Of a stretch of DNA of 64,000 nucleotides, positions 1 to 11,034 are shown piece by piece. This DNA is from Apostichopus japonicus (lineage: Eukaryota; Echinodermata; Holothuroidea; Aspidochirotida; Stichopodidae). Numbering within the stretch: the stretch's first letter is position 1; every line of letters starts with the position of its first letter. The notes below the pieces were generated by a model, which was given only the letters and a program-made list of their open reading frames with translations, did no database searches and was not told the DNA's origin. The stretch lies in contig NC_092581.1 in assembly GCF_037975245.1 (NCBI RefSeq), positions 632,501 to 696,500 on the forward strand, in the 5' to 3' direction. The position numbers and the translations under genes are program-made.

Positions 1-99
1 AAAACACGAAAATCCAATCCAACACTCACTCCCCCGACTCCACCCTTTCACAGCACCTATATACTTACTCAGTGTTCCGCTTTAAAGTAGCTGTGTAGG

Positions 100-1233
100 C
101 CTATATAAGCCAAAGAATTGACTTCTTCGTACTGCATTTGATGGGATTTTCGCCTTGACAGATGTAAATTGAGTGACAAAATTCGTTGTATAACTCCATA
201 TTCTGGATGGACCAAAATAGACTAAAACTGAACGAAACCAAAACTGAACATATACAAGTCGGATCGAAGAAATTATTATCTAAGTGTGCTTTAGACAGTA
301 TTTGTATCAATAACACTACCGTAAATAGTTCAAATTGTGTAAAATATTTAGGCGCATATCTGGACTCTCATTTAACGTTGAAGACTCACATTGCTGCCAA
401 ATGTAGAGCTGCCATGGCAGGACTTCGACTTGTAAGAAACATTAGACACTTACTAACCAAGGATGCATGCCATACTATTGTTTTAGGACTAGTGATAAGT
501 CACTTAGATTATGCTAACTCCCTCTATGCTAATCTACCAAATGTTGTTATTATGATGCTTCAGAGAATTCAAAACATGGCTGCCAAACTTGTTCTGAAAA
601 GAGGAAAGGAGGATAGTGCTTCTGAAGCTTTAAAGGAGTTGCATTGGCTTCCCATCAGACAAAGAATTCTGCACAAAATATTAACGCTGGTCTTTATATG
701 CGTTGTTGATAAATCTGCTCCTCAATATCTTATATCTAGATTCACTTTAGCACCACAATCTAGTAGGTCTCTACGTTCAAATAATATTCTTTATAAACTG
801 ATCATTCCACGAACACAGAGGGTCACTTTTGCTTCAAGAGCAATAAGTGTATTTGGCCCCGAGCAATGGAATAAATGACCTAACCATGTCAAACATTCTG
901 AGAATCTTGCAATTTTTAAAAGAAAACTCAAAACATATTTATTTCCTGGCTAATCACTTTTATACTCAATTTTTCAATTTTTGTATTCATTATATTTCAT
1001 ATTTTTGAATTTTTCTTTTAGATTTTATATAACTTTTTGCATTTTCTATTTTTCTCTTTGATTTTCATAGCAATTGTATATTTTTGTACATTCATCTAGT
1101 ATATTTTTCTACGTCATTTGAGATCTTATTTTCTTATGAATGGTTTATTCTTTCTTTGTATTCTGTTGTTAAGCGCAACCGAAAACTTTGTTGGGGTTGG
1201 GCTATATGAAATTCAATAAATAATAATAATAAT
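100..1233 (+). mobile_element. 5'-truncated non-LTR retrotransposon (LINE) 3' end
   Basis: This is the 3' part of a LINE of the Jockey/CR1/L2 type. It holds the end of the reverse transcriptase, a 3' UTR of about 270 bp (962-1220), and a short AAT-type microsatellite tail at about 1214-1233, which is typical where such elements prime on target DNA. The left limit is uncertain. Reverse-transcriptase-like words may continue upstream of 186 in another frame, which would mean a frameshift. The flanks were too degraded for me to find a target-site duplication. The class assignment rests on recalled family motifs; the exact clade is not certain. Confidence 0.8.
186..956 (+). pseudogene. LINE reverse transcriptase C-terminal fragment, broken
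   Basis: The frame from 207 reads WMDQNRLKLNETKTE, the classic post-catalytic segment of LINE reverse transcriptases. It is followed by VKYLGAYLDSHLTLKTHI, then HLDYANSLYANLP, then LHWLPIRQRI, in family order. The fingers and palm with the catalytic Asp residues are missing, so the fragment cannot be active. A TGA at 876-878 interrupts the frame where the family usually has a Leu codon. The same frame then continues for 25 codons (PNHVKHSENLAIFKRKLKTY and onward) to a TAA at 951-953, which is the usual C-terminus. An insertion dead at one or two sites but otherwise well kept suggests moderate age. Confidence 0.8.
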
Positions 1234-2331
1234 ATTCTGCATTGTTAAAGTGACAAATGTTTTAACTTCTGATAACACTTTTCATAGACGATTGCACTGG
1301 CGGCAGAGTGGTTGACGTTAACATCACAATTGGACTATAAACGTCCTTTTCAAATTCTGCAGTGGCCTAATATGGACTCCTCAATTGTTGCCAGTATATT
1401 TACGTGGGCCATGAAAATGGTTTCTCGTTTCTGCAACTGTTTTTCTAGTTTCTGCAACTTTTATTTTAATTTAGGTTTCGATTCGGGACTACGGTACGAG
1501 ATATCTGTACCCCACACTGAACAACGTTATGTTTCATTTGCAAACCTTTATGCTTATCTTATACCTGATTGTAGTGGACTGAATTTCAATAAGATACATT
1601 TTTAGGTACCTTGTCTTTTTTCATCGGTCATGTTTGCTAGCAACAGATTGTCAATTTTAAAATGCTTGTAGTTTTACACATTCATACAAATGCATCCCAA
1701 TTCACTTGAAAAAATAATCAGCCAACCCGATCGAGGGACTCGTTTCCCTGATGGCTCAGTCACTGGCTCGATGCAATTAGGATATGTGGGTTATATTGCT
1801 CCTCCCGTGATTATAAACAAATTGACTATAATCAATCAATTGACACGCATCTCGCATCTTAGTCTCTCTATCTTTATCTCACTCTCTAAATTTTACTGGA
1901 ATTATGACGTTTCATTTATTAAAGAAAAATCCAGACAAAACTGATGTAGAGGAATCCCAATGTTACCCTTTGGGAAAAAGTATGCCTCAATAATTCAACG
2001 TTTTACAGCCGAACGGTTATTTTGGATTTTGCAGTATCTCACTGCAGAAGCCTAAGCCTTCATCGTAACGGCATCGTACACCGCACATTCTGATACACCG
2101 CTTCCACTACAGTATTTAATGGTGTGTAGTTCTAGGCAACCATAGTAAATTATCCACCGGCCTTTGGATTCTTTAAACACTTGCAAACTCAAATGAAATG
2201 GCAACCAACTTATCTTTGAGGCAAAGGAAACCAAGAAGGGAATATGAAATGGTCACTGATGTCCTGGAACAAATCTTCAAACAGCCAGGAATTCCAGATC
2301 ATCACTCGGGCAAGCGTCGATAAAGCCCTGG
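1234..2331. other. Intergenic stretch, no gene seen
   Basis: This AT-rich stretch lies between the LINE and the hAT-like composite. Short open frames at 1312-1605, 1690-1944 and 2052-2234 show no domain words and no coding-like base composition. I see nothing I can name here. Confidence 0.5.
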
Positions 2332-3004
2332 ATGCTTATCAGGCGCGTATCCAGGATTTTCTAACCAGGGGGGCGCGAATTACTATCTAAGCGGAGCGCC
2401 ACCATCGGTTGGCGCGCAGCGTACAAGAAAATTTCTGGTTTTGATACCCCCCAGATCACCGGAAACGGCACTTCTCGGGCTTGAAATGACCAACCAGATG
2501 TGCACTTTTGGCCTGAGAACCAAGTATTTCCTAATAGTTTTTTTTTCCATCCATAACCTTTTTGAAGATTGTCAACCCGGCACACGTCATGTTCGACCTG
2601 ATCGCATGTCCTGTGGGTCTTTGCTTTTGTAGGTGATTCTACGTCGCGGCCCTCTATGATACCCGTCAGCCCCACTTTTCAAGGTTTTAAGCCCCAAATT
2701 TGTTCAGAATTTGAAAATTCACATTTCTCGTGAATAAACTCACTTCAAAACATACCCATAATGTTGTACAAAATTTCATCTATGGACAACCAATATAGAA
2801 AAACTACCTTCAACCCCTAACAGACCGGTCAAAATTGCACGAGTAGAGGAAAGTGTGATGCAGAATGTTGGTCAGAAATTTTCTAAAATTCAGACACAGT
2901 TAATTTATTGGTGTACAATATTAAACCTCTTATAACGGCTATTATAAAACTTGGTTGAAGGAAATGAAAAAATAGCAGATATTTCCGAAACCGAACACTA
3001 CACA

Positions 3005-3711
3005 CATAGGCGTAGGAGGCGCGGTGGCAGTGGCGGAGCTAGGGGTATTGGTCAGGAGGGGCGAGAATGGTCTGTAGGGGCGCTTTCGACACTATCTAAG
3101 CGGAGCGCCACCACTGGTTGGCGCGTAGCGCACAGAAAATTTTTGAGTAAAGATACTCCCTAGATCGCCGGAAATGACCCTTTCAGGGCCTGGCTAATTT
3201 GCAGATAAACGAAGAATAGGGTGTCATCGCCAAATTACACCAACAAAATGTGAGAAATGTCAATAAGTAGATGAGAGCGCAATAAAAAAGTCAAAAATCA
3301 CGAATAAGTAAAAAGTGGTAAAGAGCTGAAAAAGGCGCCAGCAGTCCATTTGAGTCCGTCAGGGGGCGCATCCGCCCCTGACCGTATGGACGCTCCGCCA
3401 CTGCGCGGCGGGTGCAGCCCCTAATTCGCCATTACTAATGTAAAAGAGAGTTTTGACATAATTGGACCTCCATGCTTTTTATACATCTACATGAGACATG
3501 TCGTTGTTTACATTAGCATCCCGCGGTATACTGCGCAATTTGAACGGACCGTACGGTACATGATGGCATGCGATGTAATAACCGATGCTTGCTTATATGA
3601 TATTGACATTGACACGTTGAACGCGCGCTTCGCGCGCGAAAATTTTTGGTTATTTTTTCAGGCAAGTCGGACAGTTTTGAGGATTTTCATCCTGGAACGC
3701 CATTTTCATGC
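3005..3711. mobile_element. Family C MITE, interrupted by a second MITE
   Basis: The start CATAGGCGTAGGAG matches the end of the intact copy at 13625-13988. The body from about 3560 to 3670 aligns well with 13835-13945, sharing TGTAATAACCGAT, then ATGATAT, then GTTGAACGC. The right end is degraded and its limit is approximate. A second transposon (3028-3403) sits inside it. Confidence 0.6.
3028..3403. mobile_element. hAT-type MITE inserted in another MITE
   Basis: The ends are CAGTGGCGGAGCTAGG at the left and TCCGCCACTG at the right, an inverted pair of about ten bases. The 8-bp flanks CGCGGTGG (3020-3027) and CGCGGCGG (3404-3411) match at seven of eight positions, as expected for an aged hAT target duplication. 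The core holds the CTATCTAAGCGGAGCGCCAC block shared with the copies at 2390, 3808, 24246 and (reversed) 30160. Confidence 0.75.
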
Positions 3712-3756
3712 TCACTGATATGATGTGATATCTGCTGTTTGCGTTACAAATTCGAA

Positions 3757-4076
3757 CAAGCGCGTAGCGAGGAATTTGCCAAGGAAGGGGCGAAGCCTGT
3801 AGGCAAATTATCTAAGCGTAGCGCCACCATAGGTTGGCGCGAAGCGTACAAGAAAATTTTGGCCGAAAATGCCTCCCAGATCGCTGGAAATGGCACTACC
3901 CAGGACCATTTGCTAGCGCGAAGCGTACAAGCAAATTTTGGCCAAAAATGTCTCCCAGATCGCTGGAAATGACACTTCCCAGGCCTTGTAAGTTGCATCT
4001 AAGCACTTTCTATTTTGAAATTACTTAGCGATATCATTTAAAACAATGCTGAATGGGGGGAGGACGGGCGGTCGCC
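3757..4076. mobile_element. Family A MITE copy lacking its right end
   Basis: It begins CAAGCGCGTAGCGAGG and follows the complete 24187-24476 copy through TTTGCCAAGG, the core block at 3808, CTCCCAGATCGCTGGAAATG and TTGTAAGTTGCATCT to GCGATATCAT. The terminal inverted repeat expected near 4076 is not found, so this copy is 3'-truncated or rearranged. An internal stretch at 3903-3975 repeats part of the core, showing a small internal duplication. Confidence 0.6.
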
Positions 4077-4329
4077 CCCATCCCAAAAGTCGTCATGTTC
4101 CCCGACGACACGGTCGAGTTCGAGACCAGTCACAGTTTGTTTCATAGCACAATTCTACACACGCGTTATGATAGACCATATATAGTATATATATAGATCA
4201 TTAGTGAGAGAGGAAAATGGAAACGTAAAAAAAAAATGGAGTTGTCGGTGTAAGGGGTAGGGTGAGGCACACTTTTACGAAACCATTGATCCGTCACTGG
4301 CTACCCTTCAGCGCTCTAATGATGTCACT

Positions 4330-4497
4330 GTTCCTCTTTCTCTTCGCGGTGTCTTCGCGTTTTTCTTTTACTCCCTCCTTTTCTCCTTCTTCTCTCTTTC
4401 TTCTTTTCTTTTCCCTTCCTTCCTCTCCTCCTCCTCTTTTTCCCCTCTTTTTTCCTTTTTTCTTCTCTTTTTTTTTCTCTCCTCTTTTTCTTACCCG
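4330..4497. repeat. Polypyrimidine tract
   Basis: About 165 bases are almost wholly C and T on the plus strand, built from TTC, CCT and CTTTT blocks. The open frames read here (Ser/Phe/Pro on one strand, Lys/Arg/Glu on the other) are low-complexity artefacts. Such tracts can form triplex (H-) DNA in vitro; that is a general property and has not been shown here. Confidence 0.8.
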
Positions 4498-4679
4498 GGG
4501 GGCGCGCGCCCCCAACGCCCCCCCTGGATACGCACCTGCTTATCACATGACATTGCCAATTTCATTGCAAAACTGTTTCTCTTTAACGTCTCAAATTACA
4601 GATGTAACACAAAACAACAGAAGAGGACAATCCATGGAGTTGCAGATCGCATCTCCTCCATGACAGAGGTGTTCTTCAT

Positions 4680-5265
4680 TGACCTTTGACATCGACCCTT
4701 AACAACAACATAAGGACCATTTAAAAGTTGTCCCATTACTCACTACATTGTGGTTTAATGACTTTTTCCAACAATACTGACAGGCAGGTAAAGGCTAAAA
4801 ACAGTTTTGGGGTGTTTAACCTTTGACATACAATATGAACATTAACGTGGCACGAGTTTTCATGGTCAGGCACCTACCCACCAAGTTTGAACGTGATCGA
4901 ACTTACAGTGCAGGTTCGCGACACACTTTTCCGAATAATTTAGGCCAAATTGACCCCGACCCTACACAGCTAAATGTGTGCTATTTTAAAATTGGTTTCA
5001 TCATTCTGTACATTTCTAGTGGTTTAATACTTTTTTCCCTACATGCTGACAAGCAGACAATGGCTAAACACATTTTTTTTAGGTTTCTTGACCCTCGACC
5101 ACTGACCTCTGACCTAGGGCGTCATCAATCCCACAGGCACGAGTTTACGTGCTCAGGCACCTACTCATCAAGTTTTAACTTGATCGAACTGGCGGGCTAG
5201 GGGGAGATTGCGACACACTCACGCACAGGCACACCCACGCACGCCCACTCACGCACATTTCGTCA
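4680..5265. repeat. Degenerate dimeric interspersed repeat with DR1-type motifs
   Basis: Two imperfect copies of about 250-300 bp lie head to tail. Matching landmarks are GTGGTTTAATGACTTTTTCC (4750) against GTGGTTTAATACTTTTTTCC (5021), and GCACGAGTTT then TCAGGCACCTAC in both (4851 and 5138), followed by a GATCGAACT word and GCGACACAC. The second copy carries TGACCTCTGACCT (5103-5115). The end (5210-5265) is a CAC/ACGC-rich simple sequence. The open frame at 4823-5200 has no recognisable domain and is probably chance. Confidence 0.6.
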
Positions 5266-5270
5266 CATTT

Positions 5271-5819
5271 CTGATGTGGGATAACGTACAGTATTTTACC
5301 TCCCTATACATCACACAGGGAGATGAGATAAAAAAAAATTGTTAAACAAGGAATATACAGCTTTGTATTTCTACTTCAGGGGTGAAACTTTTGGATTCAC
5401 TTGATGATAATATGATAAATTGTTATTCTATAGTTCTTTTTTTTTTTATAGAACAATGGTACAAAAAAAGTTACTGCAATCTGAAATGGATTCAAGTTCA
5501 GATTCATTCTATAAGTACCTGTAAAACTCGGGAAGCGTATTTATGCTTATTGTTATAACTTCCTTCTTTACGATTAATCTCATTTTGTTGTTTGCCAGGG
5601 TACATTTTCTTCATGTGTGGATAGTCTTAGGCTGAGAGTGATTGAGAGAGCGAAGGGAAAAAGATTTAATAAATATTGCACTTCTGTTTTTCCATGCAAT
5701 GAAAGCAGAAGAAGATAACAATAGCATGTAAATATCACTTGTATATGTACACCCTAGTCTCTGTTTGATTATAATTCTGTAAAAGCTTTTACTTGCTAGA
5801 AAGAAATAAATGAATGGAA
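5271..5819. other. Upstream flank of the chimaerin gene, nothing recognised
   Basis: This AT-rich stretch contains short homopolymers (T10 near 5440) and no supported gene or element. It is the immediate upstream flank of the putative promoter. Confidence 0.4.
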
Positions 5820-6358
5820 AAAAATTAATGACTTAATTTCTAAACTTACTATAAATGCCATAGCGCCATCTTTTAAAGTGCGAAGCCGGAAGTGGGTTCG
5901 AAATGATTTTCGCACTGCGAGTTCAACAGATGACAAGGCTAAGCTGTTACTTCCTAACAAAGTGAACCGTCGTACCGTGTCGTTGTGTGTAAATTTCAAT
6001 TGTTGTATATTCCTGGTCAAACAAAAGGGAATTTTTCGAGGGAGGTGCGATAAGAGAACGGAACGAAAGAATTGTATTATGTTTTGAGAGAAGCGGAGTT
6101 TCGGAATCAATTTGTTCCTTTGCCTTTCCTTGACAGGTCCGCATTATTTCCATCGTGGTGTCGGATTCTTTGGATCGGCATAAAACTAGCCCAGTTAGAG
6201 ATACACAGTTAATTTACGGGTTAGCCGAGTTAGACCAACGACAACGACACAGAAATGTCCCCTCGACGGATGGGGTCACAGAGCCATTAAAGCAATACGG
6301 TTGAACTTTACGATAATATCAAGGAAACAGTACGTCTGCTGCTCTCTTGCCATTAAAT
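5820..6358 (+). promoter_or_regulatory. Putative promoter and 5' UTR of the chimaerin gene
   Basis: This stretch is richer in CG dinucleotides than the DNA around it and lies directly upstream of the exon 1 start codon. It holds GCCATCTT (5865-5872), which resembles a YY1 site, and CCGGAAGTG (5886-5894), a consensus ETS/GABP site, 13 bases apart. This pairing is common in TATA-less promoters of animals. No TATA box is obvious. An in-frame TAA at 6314-6316 closes the reading frame before the ATG at 6359. The transcription start cannot be fixed from sequence, and the 5' UTR may be spliced. Confidence 0.45.
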
Positions 6359-6470
6359 ATGGCCTCGCCGGGCCAACGTCGGACATCCAGATCAAGTTCT
6401 CGCACATCGAATGCAAGTTACACCGCTGTTTTTCCCAGTGACAGCAGTAGTGCGACACCGAACTCCGAGG
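6359..6470 (+). CDS. CHN1/CHN2-like: Chimaerin exon 1 (start codon, Ser-rich N-terminus)
   Basis: This exon encodes residues 1-37, starting MASPGQRRTSRSSSRTSN, and ends with one base of codon 38 before the donor GTAGGT. The ATG is the first Met after an in-frame stop at 6314 and has G at +4. The segment is rich in Ser, Thr and Arg, is predicted disordered, and has several possible basophilic-kinase sites (RRTS, RSSS). Vertebrate beta2-chimaerin begins with a comparable short Ser-rich stretch. Exon 1 alone has no conserved domain. Its assignment rests on the phase-perfect join to exon 2, the promoter-like context and the similar N-terminal layout of beta2-chimaerin. Confidence 0.7.
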
Positions 6471-7002
6471 GTAGGTTAAATGTTACATGATGTGTGATTA
6501 AATTGTACAAAATTACTGTACTAACTTTGGCCTAGGCCTAACGACAGTAGCGTTAGGTCGTTGTTGAAGACCACTCTTGTAACGTTAGGTTTCATCTGAC
6601 CTAAATGTGTAACATCATATATTAGTTGTTAATGACGTTAGGATCAATAGGACCAACTGCATTCATGTAGGTCTACAGCGGTGGTACCAATTGCACAAAT
6701 CGGCCAAACCTGACAATGAGTCAATATGATCAACACATAGTTATGTGACTGTTTGGAAATTTAATCTATTACCTCATTTCAGCATGAATCTTCTATCTTG
6801 CTGGCAGTTACAGAATTTTGTAGACATACAGTACCTTGAGAGGCCGGCTTCTGTAGGTGCCCAGTGTTGTGAATCGTATTTAGGTTTCAGGGAATACTCA
6901 AAGGTTAATTGGTTGCTGCAGTAGGTTAGTTTGAAATATGGCCTAACTTTAGAGTCCGTGCCATATGAATGGGAAAGCTTACTTCGAATCAGCAGAATAA
7001 GG

Positions 7003-7163
7003 TTAGGGGTTAGGAAGTAGGGTTAGGGAGTAGGGTTAGGAATTAGGGTTAGGGAGTAGGGTTAGGGAGTAGGGTTAGGGGTTAGGAAGTAGGGTAAGGG
7101 AGTAGGGTTAGGGAGTAGGGTTAGGAAGTAGGGAAAAGCGTTAGGGGTTAGGAAGTAGGGTCG
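7003..7163 (+). repeat. Interstitial telomere-like repeat
   Basis: This is a degenerate tandem array built from TTAGGG and GTAGGG words, commonly as the 12-mer GGTTAGGGAGTA with AAGTAGGG and GGGTTAGGAA variants. TTAGGG is the telomere repeat of most deuterostomes. It lies in intron 1, about 530 bp after exon 1. Confidence 0.8.
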
Positions 7164-10100
7164 AATGGTACGGATCTAAATTAGTACCTTTGATGGTCTA
7201 ATGTAATAATATGTACAGTAGCTAGGTTATTTTCGCACAAAACATATCAATTTGATCGAAGGAGTTACGAAGGTTCCTCAAGTTGGACTCTGATAGCAAT
7301 TTCAAGAACTTTCGTCAGCATCATTGTTACATTTGTTTCAAGCACATATTGCACATGTATGTATACTGTAGGCTGTATTTCTTGCCAATTTGCAGGGATC
7401 TATGCTTCACATAATGTGGACCCTAAGGTACTATCAATGTAGTTCCAAACATGTGCACTGGAGCCCAGTCATTCTGCATGCATTATCAGCAAATTCATTC
7501 TTCAAAGTTTTGAGTGATTGTTCAGCAACGTGTCATCTCCTTTAATGAGCTTAAAACGTTGAACATACCTAAAGTTCTTAACTGCAGAATGAACAAACAA
7601 ACAAATTCAGCTAAGAACCAGGCTAAAGAGCCAATAAATGTGAACATGCAGCATTACTTACACCACTTATATATTCTGCCACCTGGGAGTTCAACTTTGC
7701 CATCATATAAATAGGGCATGTTTCTGTGTGTTTTTACCATGTTGAGGTTAATTGAAAACTTTGTCTTTCTCTGTAGTATAGGATTCACAGGCAATGGTTG
7801 TCTTTTCTGGGGCTCTGACAGATTAAAGCCCTAGTATATACTTAAATTGTATTAGTTAAACATCTCAAAAATCTAAATCAGAGGAATGTGTTTTTATTGG
7901 TTGTTATACTTCTACACATAGCAGACCTTAACCTTGCAAAGGAATTTCCACGATATTTTACAAGATATCATAAATATAAATTGAATGTTGTATTTTTCAT
8001 CAACACATTTCTGATGACCTTTCATTATGCTCAAGTTACAGTACACTTAAGATATCTTATTTGTTGCATTTAAATGACATTGGACAGTGAGTGGTGCAAA
8101 CTACTGTCCACTATAACAAAAGGAAAAAGAAAGTAATTACTAATTTTTGACAAAACAACAGTGGTGATACTGAAAGTCTTTTGTCCTACAAGTTAGGCCT
8201 GTATAGTGGCCTACCTGTACACTGTACACATGCAGGTACCTTTAAATATTAATGCAATACATTCATTTGAAGTTTTAAGTATTTAATTATAAGGTAGAAC
8301 TCCTTAAGACTGTCCAACTGTAAATAAAATAGTGCTAGAACTTCAGTTTGACAATGCAAAAGCATTGTTTTAAAAATAACAGATCTTTTGTTAATTTTTT
8401 TTTAATATAAAAATTACACATTTGTCAGCTTTCTCAATTAATGTACAGTATGCATGTATGATTAGGTTTGTTATTTGTTCCTAACAGGCTTTTAGAGCAC
8501 TATTTAGTCATTCCTGTGATAATTACAGTTATTGGTGAGAGACAAATTACAAAATCAGAAATACCAGGAATTGAACTATGTTCATTAAAACGAACATGTT
8601 GACAAAGTTGGCATAGAATATAGAAAGTATTACTTGCCAGATATAAGTTCAGCAGTTTTGGCTCCTAATGAACTGCATATTGATCAATGGTAAACTTCTA
8701 CACAAAGTCGTCCCTTGGCTATGTGAAAAGTTAACCTACAGACTTATGAGAATGTATGTACTTGATCCATACTATGTCCTCTCATTATACACAGTTACTG
8801 TACAGTACATTTAAAGAGGGTTGGATTACTTCACAAACTGTGAGAATGTTATATGAAGGCTGGTTTAATCTCACTAACAAGTGGATGGATTCATATTTAA
8901 TTTGATGGTAAATGGATTTCTATACGGTACTGTTGTACAATTTAGTGTTGGATGCATTCAGGATTATCCAATGTCACAGATCCAAATGATTATTTTTGTT
9001 TTTGTTATATTGCTTTGTTCTTGGTATATATTTTTGTGCCTACAAGTTTTAGTTTAACTGTGTTATGCAAGGAATGACCTACTTTACTTGACAAATGACC
9101 TACAAAAGTTGTTTAGGTCACTTCCTTTGGCAATGCACAGTACGTCCTTACATATCAATTAATACGTTTACTTTGTTCCATTTATGTAGGTTGTGATAGA
9201 TAAATTTATGAAATGAAAGATGTTATGTTTGTTTATGTACAGGCCTATTGAGTCTGCCAATCAAGTTTAAATGTATTGTACTGTACAGTGAAGAACAATG
9301 GTGCATCTTTTGATTGTAGTTCCTGGATAAGTTTGTCTCTATCATAATATATGGCACTGTTGCATTGTGAACAGAAAGATTTCCACAATTTTATTTTTTA
9401 ATACCATTGATGCAACTAGACTCCAAAAGTTGTGGATGAAATGCTAAAAGTGAGTCACTTTAAGTGCTGTGTTGAACAGTATGTTATAAGATGATATACT
9501 GCATTCGTATTTAGAAAGCTCAGTACCCAAACCTTCCTGTACTGATAACAACTGTCAGGAAGAGTAACTCCACTGGCATTAAATTTCTCTCCATATAAGG
9601 AGACACCACTATTAGTCATAACATATTACAGGAAAGCAAAGATCGATAACAAGTCTTCCAGGGATGTTTGAGACATAACTCAAAATTTCTTATCTGTAGT
9701 TTCCTCTCTTATTCACCAGGATGGGGGGGGGGGCAGGATGTACCAGCCTCCAATTTCTTCTGTCAGTCTGCAGGCATTAATCCTTATCATTTTTCTGTTT
9801 TTTTTATTACAATTTTTTATTGTCTTAGTACTTTCGTTATCGTGCTGTCATCTTGTGGTTGCATTACACTTTTTTTACTTCAGTCAATTAGCTTAATTCA
9901 CTGCCTATCGTTAAGATTAGCAGGCCTATACCTGTACAGAATGTACATTTTCATTATTCAGTTTTTCTAATATTACCTTGTTACTAGTTAATCATCATAC
10001 AAGGCAATCTAGGCCTGTGCATGATGATTTATAGCTCCCAGGGGAGATAACTTACACTAGTATATAAATAGCATTTCTGACTAAGTAACAGTTTGTCAAA

Positions 10101-10762
10101 ACACCCATGAAGGGAAATATTTACAATCTTGTGGTTTTAGGTGTTCATCTCCTGAGGTGAACGTCTTCACACAAGTTTGGTAATTTCCAGCAACCAATGA
10201 AATACTATTGCTAAAACTCATTAACATTGTACAAATTACAATGTTTAATTAAATTAATGTAATCATAAGAGTCAGTGTGAGTGTATAATACAAGAGCAGC
10301 AATGCTGCAGAAGCTCAGCTAAGCTATTTTAGAAATTTGTTTTGCTTGGCAATATTTCTGAGCAGTTTATCCAACTTTTTGTGCAAAATATGAGACATAG
10401 ACAAGATATCGATTTCATTTCCTTTCCTTTCCTTACATCTCCTTTTTTTCCTTGCCTTAAATGCCCTTCTTGACGGATCGGTATATTTGTTACTACGAGG
10501 GACAAACTATGCCCCATTAAAAAACACAGAGAACCAACAGTATATGCACTTCCTAGTTTTCATTCATGCAATAATAGTATGAAAACATAAGATACTATGC
10601 CATAGATGCTTAATCTACTAAAATGTTGTGGATATATAACATTTGAATTGTGCTAACCTAAAATTGCTCACGAAAATTGCACCCATACAATAATAGAACC
10701 ACTTGCAACTTGTGTACAATCGACGCACCACAGAGAAATGTTAAAGAGTAGAATTCGCAATC

Positions 10763-11034
10763 GGCTCCAAAGATATCTATAGGTCATTCTCACAGGTCGT
10801 ATTCCACACACAAACAGGCTCCAACGATATCTATAGGTCATTCTCACAGGTCGTATTCCACACAGAAACAGGCTCCAACGATATCTATAGGTCATTCTCA
10901 CAGGTCGTATTCCACACAGAAACAGGCTCCGACGATATCTATAGGTCATTCTCACAGGTCGTATTCCACACGCAAACAGGCTCCGACGATATCTATAGGT
11001 CATTCTCACAGGTCGTATTCCACACACAAACAGG
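10763..11034 (+). repeat. 54-bp minisatellite, five copies
   Basis: Five head-to-tail 54-bp units each contain GATATCTATAGGTCATTCTC and CAGGTCGTATTCCACAC. Units differ at few positions (CCAACG or CCGACG; ACACA, ACAGA or ACGCA). Because 54 is a multiple of three, the minus strand reads as an 18-residue repeat (CGIRPVRMTYRYRRSLF). This is an array artefact and no gene is called. Confidence 0.9.

Larger units (their letters stand above)
2340..4538. mobile_element. Nested hAT-like composite with matched terminal inverted repeats
   Basis: The left end reads CAGGCGCGTATCCAGG (2340-2355). The right end is its reverse complement with one change, CAGGTGCGTATCCAGG read on the minus strand (4523-4538). 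Both ends share GTATCC where related elements have GTAGCC, so they probably belong to one element. The 5 bp CTTAT sits directly outside each end (2335-2339 and 4539-4543) as a candidate target-site duplication. No transposase frame remains. The inside carries at least two other transposon copies (3005-3711 and 3757-4076) and a pyrimidine tract. The 2.2 kb length is probably due largely to these later insertions. Confidence 0.6.

Noticed and set aside
4262-4663. 133-codon frame rich in Ser, Phe and Pro
   Set aside because: Covers a polypyrimidine tract and a transposon end; low complexity on both strands.
5878-6153. Open frames on both strands in the putative promoter
   Set aside because: Short, no domain words, no upstream splice link; more likely 5' UTR or promoter DNA.
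10668-11027. 119-codon minus-strand frame with RYRRSLF repeats
   Set aside because: Product of five 54-bp minisatellite units.
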